Below are positions 1-6,467 of a DNA stretch of 33,714 bases, in pieces. The stretch comes from a virus. Below the pieces are notes generated by a model. The model made no database searches. It saw only the letters and a list, made by a program, of their open reading frames with translations, and was not told where the DNA came from. The stretch covers positions 1-33,714 of the IMG/VR virus record IMGVR_UViG_3300022752_000226, one strand, 5' to 3'. The translations under genes and the position numbers were made by a program. Each line of letters opens with the position of its first letter. Position 1 is the first letter of the stretch.

Positions 1-876
1 ACTTCTTTTGGTTCATATGTTATAGCAGAAGGAGGTTATGGAGGATATGGAGGTTCAATACTTAGTATTTACTCAGGAAGTCAATTCAAATCAGAAGTAG
101 CTGTCCCAGGAGGAGGAAAAAACAGCATACCAAGTAGAGGACCATATTCTTTCTTTGGAATCCCAGGTGGAGGATATGCTAGTGGATTTACTTTAACAAC
201 AGGATCCGGAGCACATGCTGGGATAGCCAACAATCCTTTTGTAAGTTCACCTTATAGTTCTTTATCATCTCCTCAAACATTTCAAATATATTCTAGTGAG
301 AATGAAATAAATTTACAATACACTGGAGCTATACCTATAGCAGGAGCAGGAGGAGGGGCTGGAGGAGGAAGAAGCACTGATTTTTCAAGTTTTGGTGGAG
401 AATTTGGAATTGGTAATGGAGGATCAGGATCAGGGGTGTTTACTTTTAATGGTACTCTAACAAGTGGAAGTGCTGGAGGAAGAAGAGCATCAGCAAGTAC
501 AGATCCTGCTATTTTTAATGTATTTACAGCAAGTAATGGTTTTAATGGTAATGATAATGTTGGTAAAGATATTATCACTCAACTTATACAAAGTTTTCCT
601 TTAAAAGGATTTACTGCTTCTTATGGTTTAGGAACAGGAGGTGGAGGTGGAGGAGGTACTTATTTTTCTGGTTCTACTCATAGAACAAATAAAGTAGCAG
701 GAAATGGAGGACATGGAGGATTATACGGAGCTGGAGGTGGTGGAGGAGGAGGATGTGGTGTATTTGATAACCCTCCAAACCTTATCCCAGCTCAAGGAGC
801 CGGAGGAGGTTATCCTTGGAGTGGCACAGGAGGAAGTGGCTCCTCAGGTTTATGTATACTAGTAGAATACTTTTAA
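1..876 (+). CDS. Glycine-rich tail fibre/adhesin-like protein (5' partial)
   Basis: The frame is open from the first base of the window to a TAA at 874-876, so the start lies upstream; an internal ATG at 436 is not the true start. The visible 291 residues are dominated by runs of Gly with Gly-Gly-x-Gly-Gly patterns, separated by Ser/Thr/Asn/Phe-rich stretches, and end in a short hydrophobic tail (CILVEYF). Glycine-rich domains with this type of ending occur in receptor-binding tips and tail fibres of T4-like phages, where polyglycine strands can pack as polyglycine-II helices. The next gene is a paralogue with the same composition and a similar ending. A host-recognition role on the tail is inferred from composition and from the adjacent tail genes; no specific family could be named with certainty. 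Confidence 0.7.
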   Translation, partial: TSFGSYVIAEGGYGGYGGSILSIYSGSQFKSEVAVPGGGKNSIPSRGPYSFFGIPGGGYASGFTLTTGSGAHAGIANNPFVSSPYSSLSSPQTFQIYSSENEINLQYTGAIPIAGAGGGAGGGRSTDFSSFGGEFGIGNGGSGSGVFTFNGTLTSGSAGGRRASASTDPAIFNVFTASNGFNGNDNVGKDIITQLIQSFPLKGFTASYGLGTGGGGGGGTYFSGSTHRTNKVAGNGGHGGLYGAGGGGGGGCGVFDNPPNLIPAQGAGGGYPWSGTGGSGSSGLCILVEYF

Positions 877-884
877 TAAAAAAC

Positions 885-1961
885 ATGAAAATTTTACACA
901 ACATATCCTTAATAAAAACTTCATCTGCTGAACCATTAGCATCACAATCTGGAGTAATTTACTCTAGTGGAAGTTCCGTGTACTTAACAGATAAAAGTGG
1001 AGCAGTATTTGATTTAGCAGCTAATAAAGGTTCTATGGTAATAACGGAATATGTTACTCCTGGGATTTATACTTGGAATAAAAACCCTAGTATTAATTTT
1101 GATATTAAATACTTACAAGTAGTTTGTGTAGGAGCAGGAGCAGGTGGTGGAGGAGGACAATCCGGTGCCACTAATAGTTCTAGAAGTGGAGGTGGAGGTG
1201 GTGGTGGAGGATCTATTGCTACTGCTTGGTTTGAATCTTCTTCTTTAACTACTAGTTCTTATACTATTCAAGTTGGTACTGGAGGAAATGGAGGTGCAGG
1301 AGGAGGAAGTGGAGGTGCAGATGGAAATACAGGTAATGATGGAAATGATAGTTTTTTTAGATCTGGTTCTTCTACAATTTTAGTTCAAGGAAAAGGAGGA
1401 AAAAATGGTAGTACTTATAGTGTTGGTGGTGATTTTTCACCAGCATTCACTCCTAATTTGTTTTATCAATTAGTAGGATCAAAAGGAGGAAATGCCAGTA
1501 CTTCTCCTAATTTTAATAATACTCCTTTATATTCATTTAATAGTAGTATAGGAACAGGAGGAGGAGGTGGAGGAGGAGGAATTAATACTTCTAATACTGC
1601 TCAAGCTGGAGCAACAGGCTCTGCTGTTTTTAAAAATGGACAATTGATTTTTACAGGTTCAGCAGGAACAGCAAATGGAGGAAGTAACATAAACGGACAA
1701 AATGGTGTAAACAATTTTATAAATGGATTAGTTTTAGCTGGTTTTTCTAGTAGTCTATACTCTTCTTCTTACGGTGTAGGAACACCGGGCCATGGAGGAG
1801 GAGCAAGTAGTCTTAATACTATCAATGGCGGAAATGGAGGATCAGGAAGTATTGGATGTGGTGGTGGAGGTGGTGGAGCAGGAACATCAGGAGGAGCAGC
1901 AAGCGCAGGAAACGGTGGAAAAGGTGGTGATGGGTATGTTCTTTTAATAGCCTATTACTAA
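885..1961 (+). CDS. Glycine-rich tail fibre/adhesin-like protein, paralogue of the preceding gene
   Basis: I chose the ATG at 885 (358 aa) because it lies 8 nt after the preceding stop and is preceded by A-rich sequence. An in-frame ATG at 816 would overlap the upstream gene by 61 nt and add an implausible basic peptide. The N-terminal ~45 residues (SLIKTSSAEPLASQSG, then GSSVYLTDKSGAVFDLA) look like the short beta segments that start many phage fibre proteins. Around residues 60-70 a GIYTW segment opens the glycine-rich domain, which then has many runs of 4-8 Gly, and the protein ends GGDGYVLLIAYY. Together with its neighbour it forms a tandem pair of probable receptor-binding proteins. Function is inferred; glycine richness alone does not identify a receptor. 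Confidence 0.72.
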   Translation: MKILHNISLIKTSSAEPLASQSGVIYSSGSSVYLTDKSGAVFDLAANKGSMVITEYVTPGIYTWNKNPSINFDIKYLQVVCVGAGAGGGGGQSGATNSSRSGGGGGGGGSIATAWFESSSLTTSSYTIQVGTGGNGGAGGGSGGADGNTGNDGNDSFFRSGSSTILVQGKGGKNGSTYSVGGDFSPAFTPNLFYQLVGSKGGNASTSPNFNNTPLYSFNSSIGTGGGGGGGGINTSNTAQAGATGSAVFKNGQLIFTGSAGTANGGSNINGQNGVNNFINGLVLAGFSSSLYSSSYGVGTPGHGGGASSLNTINGGNGGSGSIGCGGGGGGAGTSGGAASAGNGGKGGDGYVLLIAYY

Positions 1962-1973
1962 TAAAAATTTATA

Positions 1974-1982
1974 TATTTATAA
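1974..1982 (+). promoter_or_regulatory. Probable late promoter motif (TATTTATAA)
   Basis: TATTTATAA followed by A-rich sequence, 20 nt before the ATG of the small coiled-coil gene. It is one of about ten copies in the window, mostly before virion genes. Confidence 0.55.
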
Positions 1983-1993
1983 CAAAATAAATT

Positions 1994-2242
1994 ATGACAA
2001 CAAAAGTTTTAACCCAAGAAGAAATTACACAACTAAAAAAAGTTCAACAAGACAGAGCCAACCTAATTGAAAAATTTGGTGTATTAGAAATTCATAGACA
2101 AGAACTAAAACTCCAAGAACAACAATTATCTTCCAGTTATCAACAATTAAAACAACACGAAGAACAATTAGGAAAACAACTCCAAAACAAATATGGAGAC
2201 GGAACTATAGATTTAGAAAAGGGAGAATTCATAAGTAGTTGA
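1994..2242 (+). CDS. Small coiled-coil protein of unknown function
   Basis: An 82-residue, Gln/Glu/Lys/Leu-rich protein. Residues ~7-68 have heptad-like spacing of Leu/Ile/Val with almost no Gly or Pro (for example LQEQQLSSSYQQLKQHEEQL), predicting one long amphipathic coiled coil; the last ~14 residues are acidic and probably flexible. It lies between the fibre genes and the tail sheath gene and has its own late-promoter-like motif, so it is probably made late and acts in virion assembly, for example as a scaffold or chaperone. That is inference from position; I recognise no named family. Confidence 0.7.
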   Translation: MTTKVLTQEEITQLKKVQQDRANLIEKFGVLEIHRQELKLQEQQLSSSYQQLKQHEEQLGKQLQNKYGDGTIDLEKGEFISS

Positions 2243-2260
2243 TTTGTACATTCTCCAAGA

Positions 2261-2269
2261 TATTTATAA
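2261..2269 (+). promoter_or_regulatory. Probable late promoter motif (TATTTATAATAAAA)
   Basis: A near-consensus copy of the recurrent motif, 33 nt before the tail sheath ATG in a 51-nt intergenic gap. Confidence 0.6.
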
Positions 2270-2293
2270 TAAAAATAAAAACACTTTAACAAA

Positions 2294-4378
2294 ATGGCAG
2301 AAACATTAATTTCACCCGGTGTATTAGCAAGAGAAAATGATACATCCTTTATTTCACAACAGCCCGTAGTAGTAGGAGCAGCAATTATAGGCCCAACAGT
2401 AAAAGGCCCTATTGAATTGCCTACTGTTGTTACTTCCTATAGTGAATTTGTAAATACCTTTGGAGACGTTTTAACAAGTGGTAGTGATACTTATTCATAT
2501 TTTACCTCTATTGCTGCTTATAATTACTTTAGTAATGATGGAAACACATTATTAGTATCTAGAGTAGTAAGTGGATCCTATTCTCCTGCTACAAGTTCAA
2601 ATATTTTAAATAATGTACCTTCTACAGCAGGTGCTTTTGCAACTGCTTCAGGTAATTTAAGTGGAATAGCAAGTTGGATTGATACTGAGTTTAGATTTAC
2701 GGACAATAGTTCTAATATTTATCGATTCTTACCAACCGCTTCTGGTAATTACCAAGATGATGCAGATGGTAAATTATATTTCTTTGCTAGTGCAAGTACT
2801 GCAGCTACTAGTACTACTAACTTAGCAGCTAAAATTACTTCTGTAACAAGTTTAGGAATTACTTCAAACTCAAGTACTACTACAATATCATTTACTGGTT
2901 CAGTTTCTAGCTCAGCTTATAATGGATACGAATTTGAAGCAGGAAATGGAACTAATTTTATTAATTATGGAACTTTAGGTGGTGGTGTAAATGGTGATGG
3001 AAGTGTAGCTTTTGTTTTAGAAACAATTTCTGAAGGTGTTATTATGAACAGTTCAAGTTCCCTTGATGCACAAGGTGCTTTAGCAAATGGTTCAAAAGAC
3101 AACGTTCGTTGGCAAATTGTTAACGCTAACACATCTTCAGGTACATTCAATTTATTGATTAGACAAGGAAATGATAATACTAATAGTCCTATTATTTTAG
3201 AACAATGGACCAATTTATCATTAGACCCTAAAGCATCTAACTTTATTTCTAATGTAATTGGTGATTACGTTTACAGTTACAACCCAGCAAATAATCAAAT
3301 TGAAGTAACAGGTAACTATCCTAATGCTTCAAAATATGTTAGAGTAAAACAAGTAAATTACTTAACACCAGACTATTTTGATAATGTTGGAATAGCTAAG
3401 CCTCAATATACTGCTTCTATTCCTGTAAATGCTAATGGTTCATTTACTGGTGCTACAGGTGATGTAAAAGGAGGAGCTAATTTTTATGATACTATAGATA
3501 ATAATAATACTCAAGGATTAGTAGCAGCTAATTATGATAACATGATTGATCTTCTTTCTAATAAAGATGATTATCAATTTAATGCTCTGTATACTCCTGG
3601 ATTGATTAAAAATTTTGGTACCCACGCTTCTAAAATAAACAACATTATTACTAATACTCAAGACAGAGGAGACAACATTTACGTAGTTGACTTAGTAGAC
3701 TATGGTAGTTCAGTTACTACAGTTACTGGTCAAGCAGCAAGCATTGATTCTTCATATACTGCTACTTACTGGCCTTGGTGCCAAATCCTAGACCCAGGTA
3801 CTGGTAAAAGAGTATGGGTTCCTGCCTCAGCAATGATTGCTGGTGTATATGCATATAATGACAGAGTATCTGAGCCATGGTTTGCACCTGCAGGTATAAA
3901 CAGAGGTGGATTAGGAAGAGTAATTAGAGTAGAACAAAAATTACCACAAGCATCACGTGATACTTTATACCAAGGAAAAGTAAACCCAATTGCTACATTC
4001 CCAGGTACTGGAGTAGTAGTGTATGGTCAGAAAACATTACAAACTAGAGCATCTGCTTTGGATCGTGTAAATGTTAGAAGATTGTTAATTGCACTTAAGT
4101 CTTATATTTCTCAAGTAGCAAATACATTAGTATTTGAACAAAATACAATTGCTACAAGAAACCAATTCTTAAGCCAAGTTAATCCATACCTTGAATCAGT
4201 ACAACAAAGACAAGGTTTGTATGCATTTAAAGTTGTAATGGATGATACTAACAACACTCCAGACGTGATTGACAGAAACCAATTAGTAGGTGCAATTTAT
4301 TTACAACCAACTAAAACAGCTGAATTTATTTACTTGGATTTCAATGTTACACCAACTGGAGCTACTTTCCCAGTATAA
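2294..4378 (+). CDS. Tail sheath protein (T4 gp18-like)
   Basis: A 694-residue contractile sheath subunit that polymerises around the tail tube and shortens on infection. The N-terminus (LISPGVLARENDTSF, then VVVGAAIIGPTVKGP) matches the conserved opening of phage sheath proteins, where the mature subunit begins with a beta strand exchanged between neighbours. The centre (about residues 110-370) is Ser/Thr/Asn-rich and variable, as expected for protruding domains. The conserved C-terminal third includes PWFAPAGINRGG near residue 527, an RRLLIALKSYI helix, and a final segment with VDRNQ-like and TAEFIYLDF motifs that forms the inner sheath wall. The length is close to T4 gp18 (659 aa). The tail tube gene follows directly, the standard sheath-tube order. 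Confidence 0.95.
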   Translation: MAETLISPGVLARENDTSFISQQPVVVGAAIIGPTVKGPIELPTVVTSYSEFVNTFGDVLTSGSDTYSYFTSIAAYNYFSNDGNTLLVSRVVSGSYSPATSSNILNNVPSTAGAFATASGNLSGIASWIDTEFRFTDNSSNIYRFLPTASGNYQDDADGKLYFFASASTAATSTTNLAAKITSVTSLGITSNSSTTTISFTGSVSSSAYNGYEFEAGNGTNFINYGTLGGGVNGDGSVAFVLETISEGVIMNSSSSLDAQGALANGSKDNVRWQIVNANTSSGTFNLLIRQGNDNTNSPIILEQWTNLSLDPKASNFISNVIGDYVYSYNPANNQIEVTGNYPNASKYVRVKQVNYLTPDYFDNVGIAKPQYTASIPVNANGSFTGATGDVKGGANFYDTIDNNNTQGLVAANYDNMIDLLSNKDDYQFNALYTPGLIKNFGTHASKINNIITNTQDRGDNIYVVDLVDYGSSVTTVTGQAASIDSSYTATYWPWCQILDPGTGKRVWVPASAMIAGVYAYNDRVSEPWFAPAGINRGGLGRVIRVEQKLPQASRDTLYQGKVNPIATFPGTGVVVYGQKTLQTRASALDRVNVRRLLIALKSYISQVANTLVFEQNTIATRNQFLSQVNPYLESVQQRQGLYAFKVVMDDTNNTPDVIDRNQLVGAIYLQPTKTAEFIYLDFNVTPTGATFPV

Positions 4379-4394
4379 AAATTTAATAAACAGA

Positions 4395-4403
4395 TATTTA
4401 TAA
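4395..4403 (+). promoter_or_regulatory. Probable late promoter motif (TATTTATAA)
   Basis: TATTTATAATTAAATAAAAC, 28 nt before the tail tube ATG; the same motif as before the sheath gene, giving the tube its own late transcript. Confidence 0.58.
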
Positions 4404-4422
4404 TTAAATAAAACATAATACA

Positions 4423-4911
4423 ATGGCAGTACTAGACGCAAACGAAATATTTTTTACAGCATTTGAACCCAAACAGGCTAATAGGTTTATCCTTTATATG
4501 GATGGTGTTCCAAGTTATTTAATAAAAGGAGTAAATGCTGTAACCGTATCACAAGGAGAAGTAACCTTAAACCACATTAACGTTTATCGTAAAGTAAAAG
4601 GTAAAACTACTTGGGGTAACATTCAGATGACACTATTTGATCCTATCACACCTTCAGGTGCTCAAGCAGTAATGGAATGGGTTCGTTTGCATCACGAATC
4701 TGTAACAGGTAGAGATGGCTACTCAGACTTTTATAAAAAAGACTTAGTAATTGACATTTTAGGACCTGTAGGAGACATTGTTAGTGAATGGATTCTTAAA
4801 GGCGCATTTATAACAGAAGCTAATTTTGGTGATTATGCTTGGGATACTGAAAACCAAGCCGTTAACATTACAATGACTGTAGCTGTAGATTACTGCGTAC
4901 TCAATTTTTGA
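4423..4911 (+). CDS. Tail tube protein (T4 gp19-like)
   Basis: A 162-residue protein that stacks as hexameric rings to form the inner tail tube through which DNA passes. The size equals T4 gp19 (163 aa). Family hallmarks are the N-terminal segment with FEPKQANRFILYMDG, the GEVTLNHINVYRKVKGK strand pair, the TPSGAQAVMEWVRLHHES helix and a C-terminal MTVAVDYCVLNF strand. Its position directly after the sheath gene supports the call. A strong hairpin terminator begins 33 nt downstream, so the late sheath and tube transcripts probably end there. Confidence 0.95.
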   Translation: MAVLDANEIFFTAFEPKQANRFILYMDGVPSYLIKGVNAVTVSQGEVTLNHINVYRKVKGKTTWGNIQMTLFDPITPSGAQAVMEWVRLHHESVTGRDGYSDFYKKDLVIDILGPVGDIVSEWILKGAFITEANFGDYAWDTENQAVNITMTVAVDYCVLNF

Positions 4912-4943
4912 AAATATAGTAGTCCAAATATACATCTTAAAAG

Positions 4944-4980
4944 AATGCTCGATATTTATTATCGAGCATTTTTATTTTTA
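4944..4980 (+). terminator. Rho-independent terminator after the tail tube gene
   Basis: A perfect 11-bp stem (AATGCTCGATA at 4944-4954 with TATCGAGCATT at 4960-4970), a 5-nt loop TTTAT, then a T-rich tail TTTATTTTTA. It ends the sheath/tube transcripts and separates them from the homing endonuclease gene, whose ATG follows at 4982. Confidence 0.9.
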
Positions 4981-4981
4981 T

Positions 4982-5737
4982 ATGAAAAACAGTGAAAAAT
5001 TAATACAAGAAAAATACAATGGAATTCACCCAACATGCAAATGTGGGTGTAATGAAAAAACAGTTTATGATCCTAGTCGGAGAGATTTCCCTGAATATAA
5101 AAGAGGACATCAAACTCGAGTAATTAAGGATTATTTTGGCGACCCTAAAAATCCAAAACGAGTTGAAAAAATTATATCAACCCGCAAACAAAAGTTTACT
5201 TCTGGGGAGTATGATCATATTAAAAAACAAGTATCTAAACCTAGATCTGAAGAAATTAAAAATAAAATTTCAAAATCAGGTAAAGGTGTATCTAGACCTA
5301 AAAAAGAAGGATTTGGGGTTGGTAGAAAACATTCGAATATAACTAAAGAAAAGATGAGTGATTCTGCTGTACAAAGAATAATAAAGACAGATCAAAACCA
5401 TACATCTAAATTAGAAAAAACTTTTTCTAATATTTTAGAATTATTAGATATAGAATATAAACAATTTTTTTATGCTAAAGATATTAAAGCATTTTACGAT
5501 TTCTACATTCCAAAACATAATATTATTATTGAAGTAGATGGTGATTTTTGGCATTGTAACCCTAACTCTAAACATTCTGTTCCAAAATATAAAACACAAC
5601 AACAAAATTTAATTAAAGATTCTATTAAAACACAATGGGCTGTAGATAAGGGATATAAATTATTCAGATTTTGGGAAGACGATATAAATAACAATATCCA
5701 ATACATAAAACAAATACTATTAGAAAATTGTAAATAA
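4982..5737 (+). CDS. Free-standing homing endonuclease, Vsr-like (EDxHD) with NUMOD3-like repeats
   Basis: A 251-residue site-specific DNA endonuclease of the selfish type that spreads by cutting alleles lacking it. A Cys cluster (C19, C21, C23) near the N-terminus may bind zinc. Two NUMOD3-like DNA-binding repeats follow (about residues 86-103, KPRSEEIKNKISKSGKG, and 113-130, GRKHSNITKEKMSD). The C-terminal ~110 residues form a Vsr-type nuclease: E145 in SKLEKTF, D173 in FYDFYIP, the core IIIEVDGDFWH (E184, D186, D188, H191) and the closing FRFWEDDI segment. These match the EDxHD homing-endonuclease group described for I-Bth0305I. The gene sits immediately behind the tail tube terminator with only 1 nt to the next ORF and no late-promoter motif, consistent with a late-arriving insertion. 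Confidence 0.88.
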   Translation: MKNSEKLIQEKYNGIHPTCKCGCNEKTVYDPSRRDFPEYKRGHQTRVIKDYFGDPKNPKRVEKIISTRKQKFTSGEYDHIKKQVSKPRSEEIKNKISKSGKGVSRPKKEGFGVGRKHSNITKEKMSDSAVQRIIKTDQNHTSKLEKTFSNILELLDIEYKQFFYAKDIKAFYDFYIPKHNIIIEVDGDFWHCNPNSKHSVPKYKTQQQNLIKDSIKTQWAVDKGYKLFRFWEDDINNNIQYIKQILLENCK

Positions 5738-5738
5738 T

Positions 5739-6410
5739 ATGAATAATAAAGAATTAATTAAAAAGTTATATGAGGAATATAAAAAAGAATATTTAAACGA
5801 AATATACGATATTCCTTTAGAATATAAAAAAGAATCACCCACTAAATATCTTGTATATAAAGATAATAAAGAAATAGCATATTTTTTATTTACTTTTAAA
5901 TACGATATAAATAATTCTCCTGTTGATTATAAACGTTATAAATTAGATAGATATTGGAGTGTGGATTGGTATTGGAGTCAAGGTATATCTAAAGAAGAAA
6001 AAAACGCTAAAAATTTTATTAGAGTAACATCTACTGCTTTTAAAATAGTAGATGATTTTATAAGAAACCATAATTACCCATCTCTACTAGGATTTGGAGG
6101 ACTAACAGAACAACATGAAAATATATATTCTGATGAAAAATTTGTTGATAGATGGAACATTTTATTAGGAGAAAGATACTATATAAAATGGGATATAGAA
6201 AATGATAAAATGTGGATAATAAATAAGAATTTTTATAAGACAGATGAAGCAAAAATATATGATGCTTCTCGTGCTTTTGAAAAGTCCTTATCTGAAATAT
6301 ATAGGCAGCAAAAATTTCCAACTAAACGTGACACTAAAGGTATATCTCGTCATAATCTTATAAAAGAACAAATTAGAAGAATTATATTAAAACAAATATA
6401 TTTAAAATAA
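5739..6410 (+). CDS. Protein of unknown function downstream of the homing endonuclease
   Basis: A 223-residue protein rich in Lys, Tyr, Asn and Ile. It starts 2 nt after the endonuclease stop and has its own terminator, so the two genes look like one transcription unit inserted between tail genes. The N-terminal ~60 residues are a charged helix and strands. The middle has a Trp/Tyr-rich stretch (RYWSVDWYWSQGIS, near residues 71-84). Residues ~90-150 contain a helix followed by LLGFGG and a DRWNILLGERYYIKW segment, faintly like acetyltransferase-fold proteins. The C-terminus ends in a basic amphipathic helix (LIKEQIRRIILKQI). I recognise no family. It could be a passenger of the homing element or a resident gene displaced by it. 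Confidence 0.7.
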   Translation: MNNKELIKKLYEEYKKEYLNEIYDIPLEYKKESPTKYLVYKDNKEIAYFLFTFKYDINNSPVDYKRYKLDRYWSVDWYWSQGISKEEKNAKNFIRVTSTAFKIVDDFIRNHNYPSLLGFGGLTEQHENIYSDEKFVDRWNILLGERYYIKWDIENDKMWIINKNFYKTDEAKIYDASRAFEKSLSEIYRQQKFPTKRDTKGISRHNLIKEQIRRIILKQIYLK

Positions 6411-6442
6411 CCCGCAAAAAAATTGCGGGTTTCTTTTTTTTC
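6410..6442 (+). terminator. Rho-independent terminator
   Basis: An 8-bp GC-rich stem (ACCCGCAA at 6410-6417 with TTGCGGGT at 6423-6430) around an A5 loop, followed by TTCTTTTTTTTC. It overlaps the stop codon of the preceding gene and lies just ahead of the next late promoter motif. Confidence 0.9.
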
Positions 6443-6446
6443 TTTA

Positions 6447-6455
6447 TATTTATAA
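6447..6455 (+). promoter_or_regulatory. Probable late promoter motif (TATTTATAATAAAAC)
   Basis: A consensus copy placed between the terminator at 6410-6442 and the ATG at 6468 (21 nt), which makes a promoter role here especially plausible. Confidence 0.65.
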
Positions 6456-6467
6456 TAAAACATAATT

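Noticed and set aside
816-884. In-frame ATG at 816 as the start of the second glycine-rich gene
   Set aside because: It would overlap the upstream coding region by 61 nt and add a basic peptide; ATG 885 follows the stop after A-rich sequence and gives a fibre-like N-terminus.
2222-2256. Inverted repeat GGAGAAT / ATTCTCC around the stop of the coiled-coil gene
   Set aside because: Only 7 bp with a 21-nt loop and no T-run, followed directly by a promoter motif; not a convincing terminator.
4951-4963. GATATTTATTATC as a promoter for the homing endonuclease
   Set aside because: It is the loop and inner stem of the terminator at 4944-4980, which explains the sequence better.
5136-5342. 68-aa + strand ORF inside the homing endonuclease gene
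   Set aside because: Lies entirely within a well-supported gene in another frame and has low-complexity Lys/Leu composition; a frame shadow.
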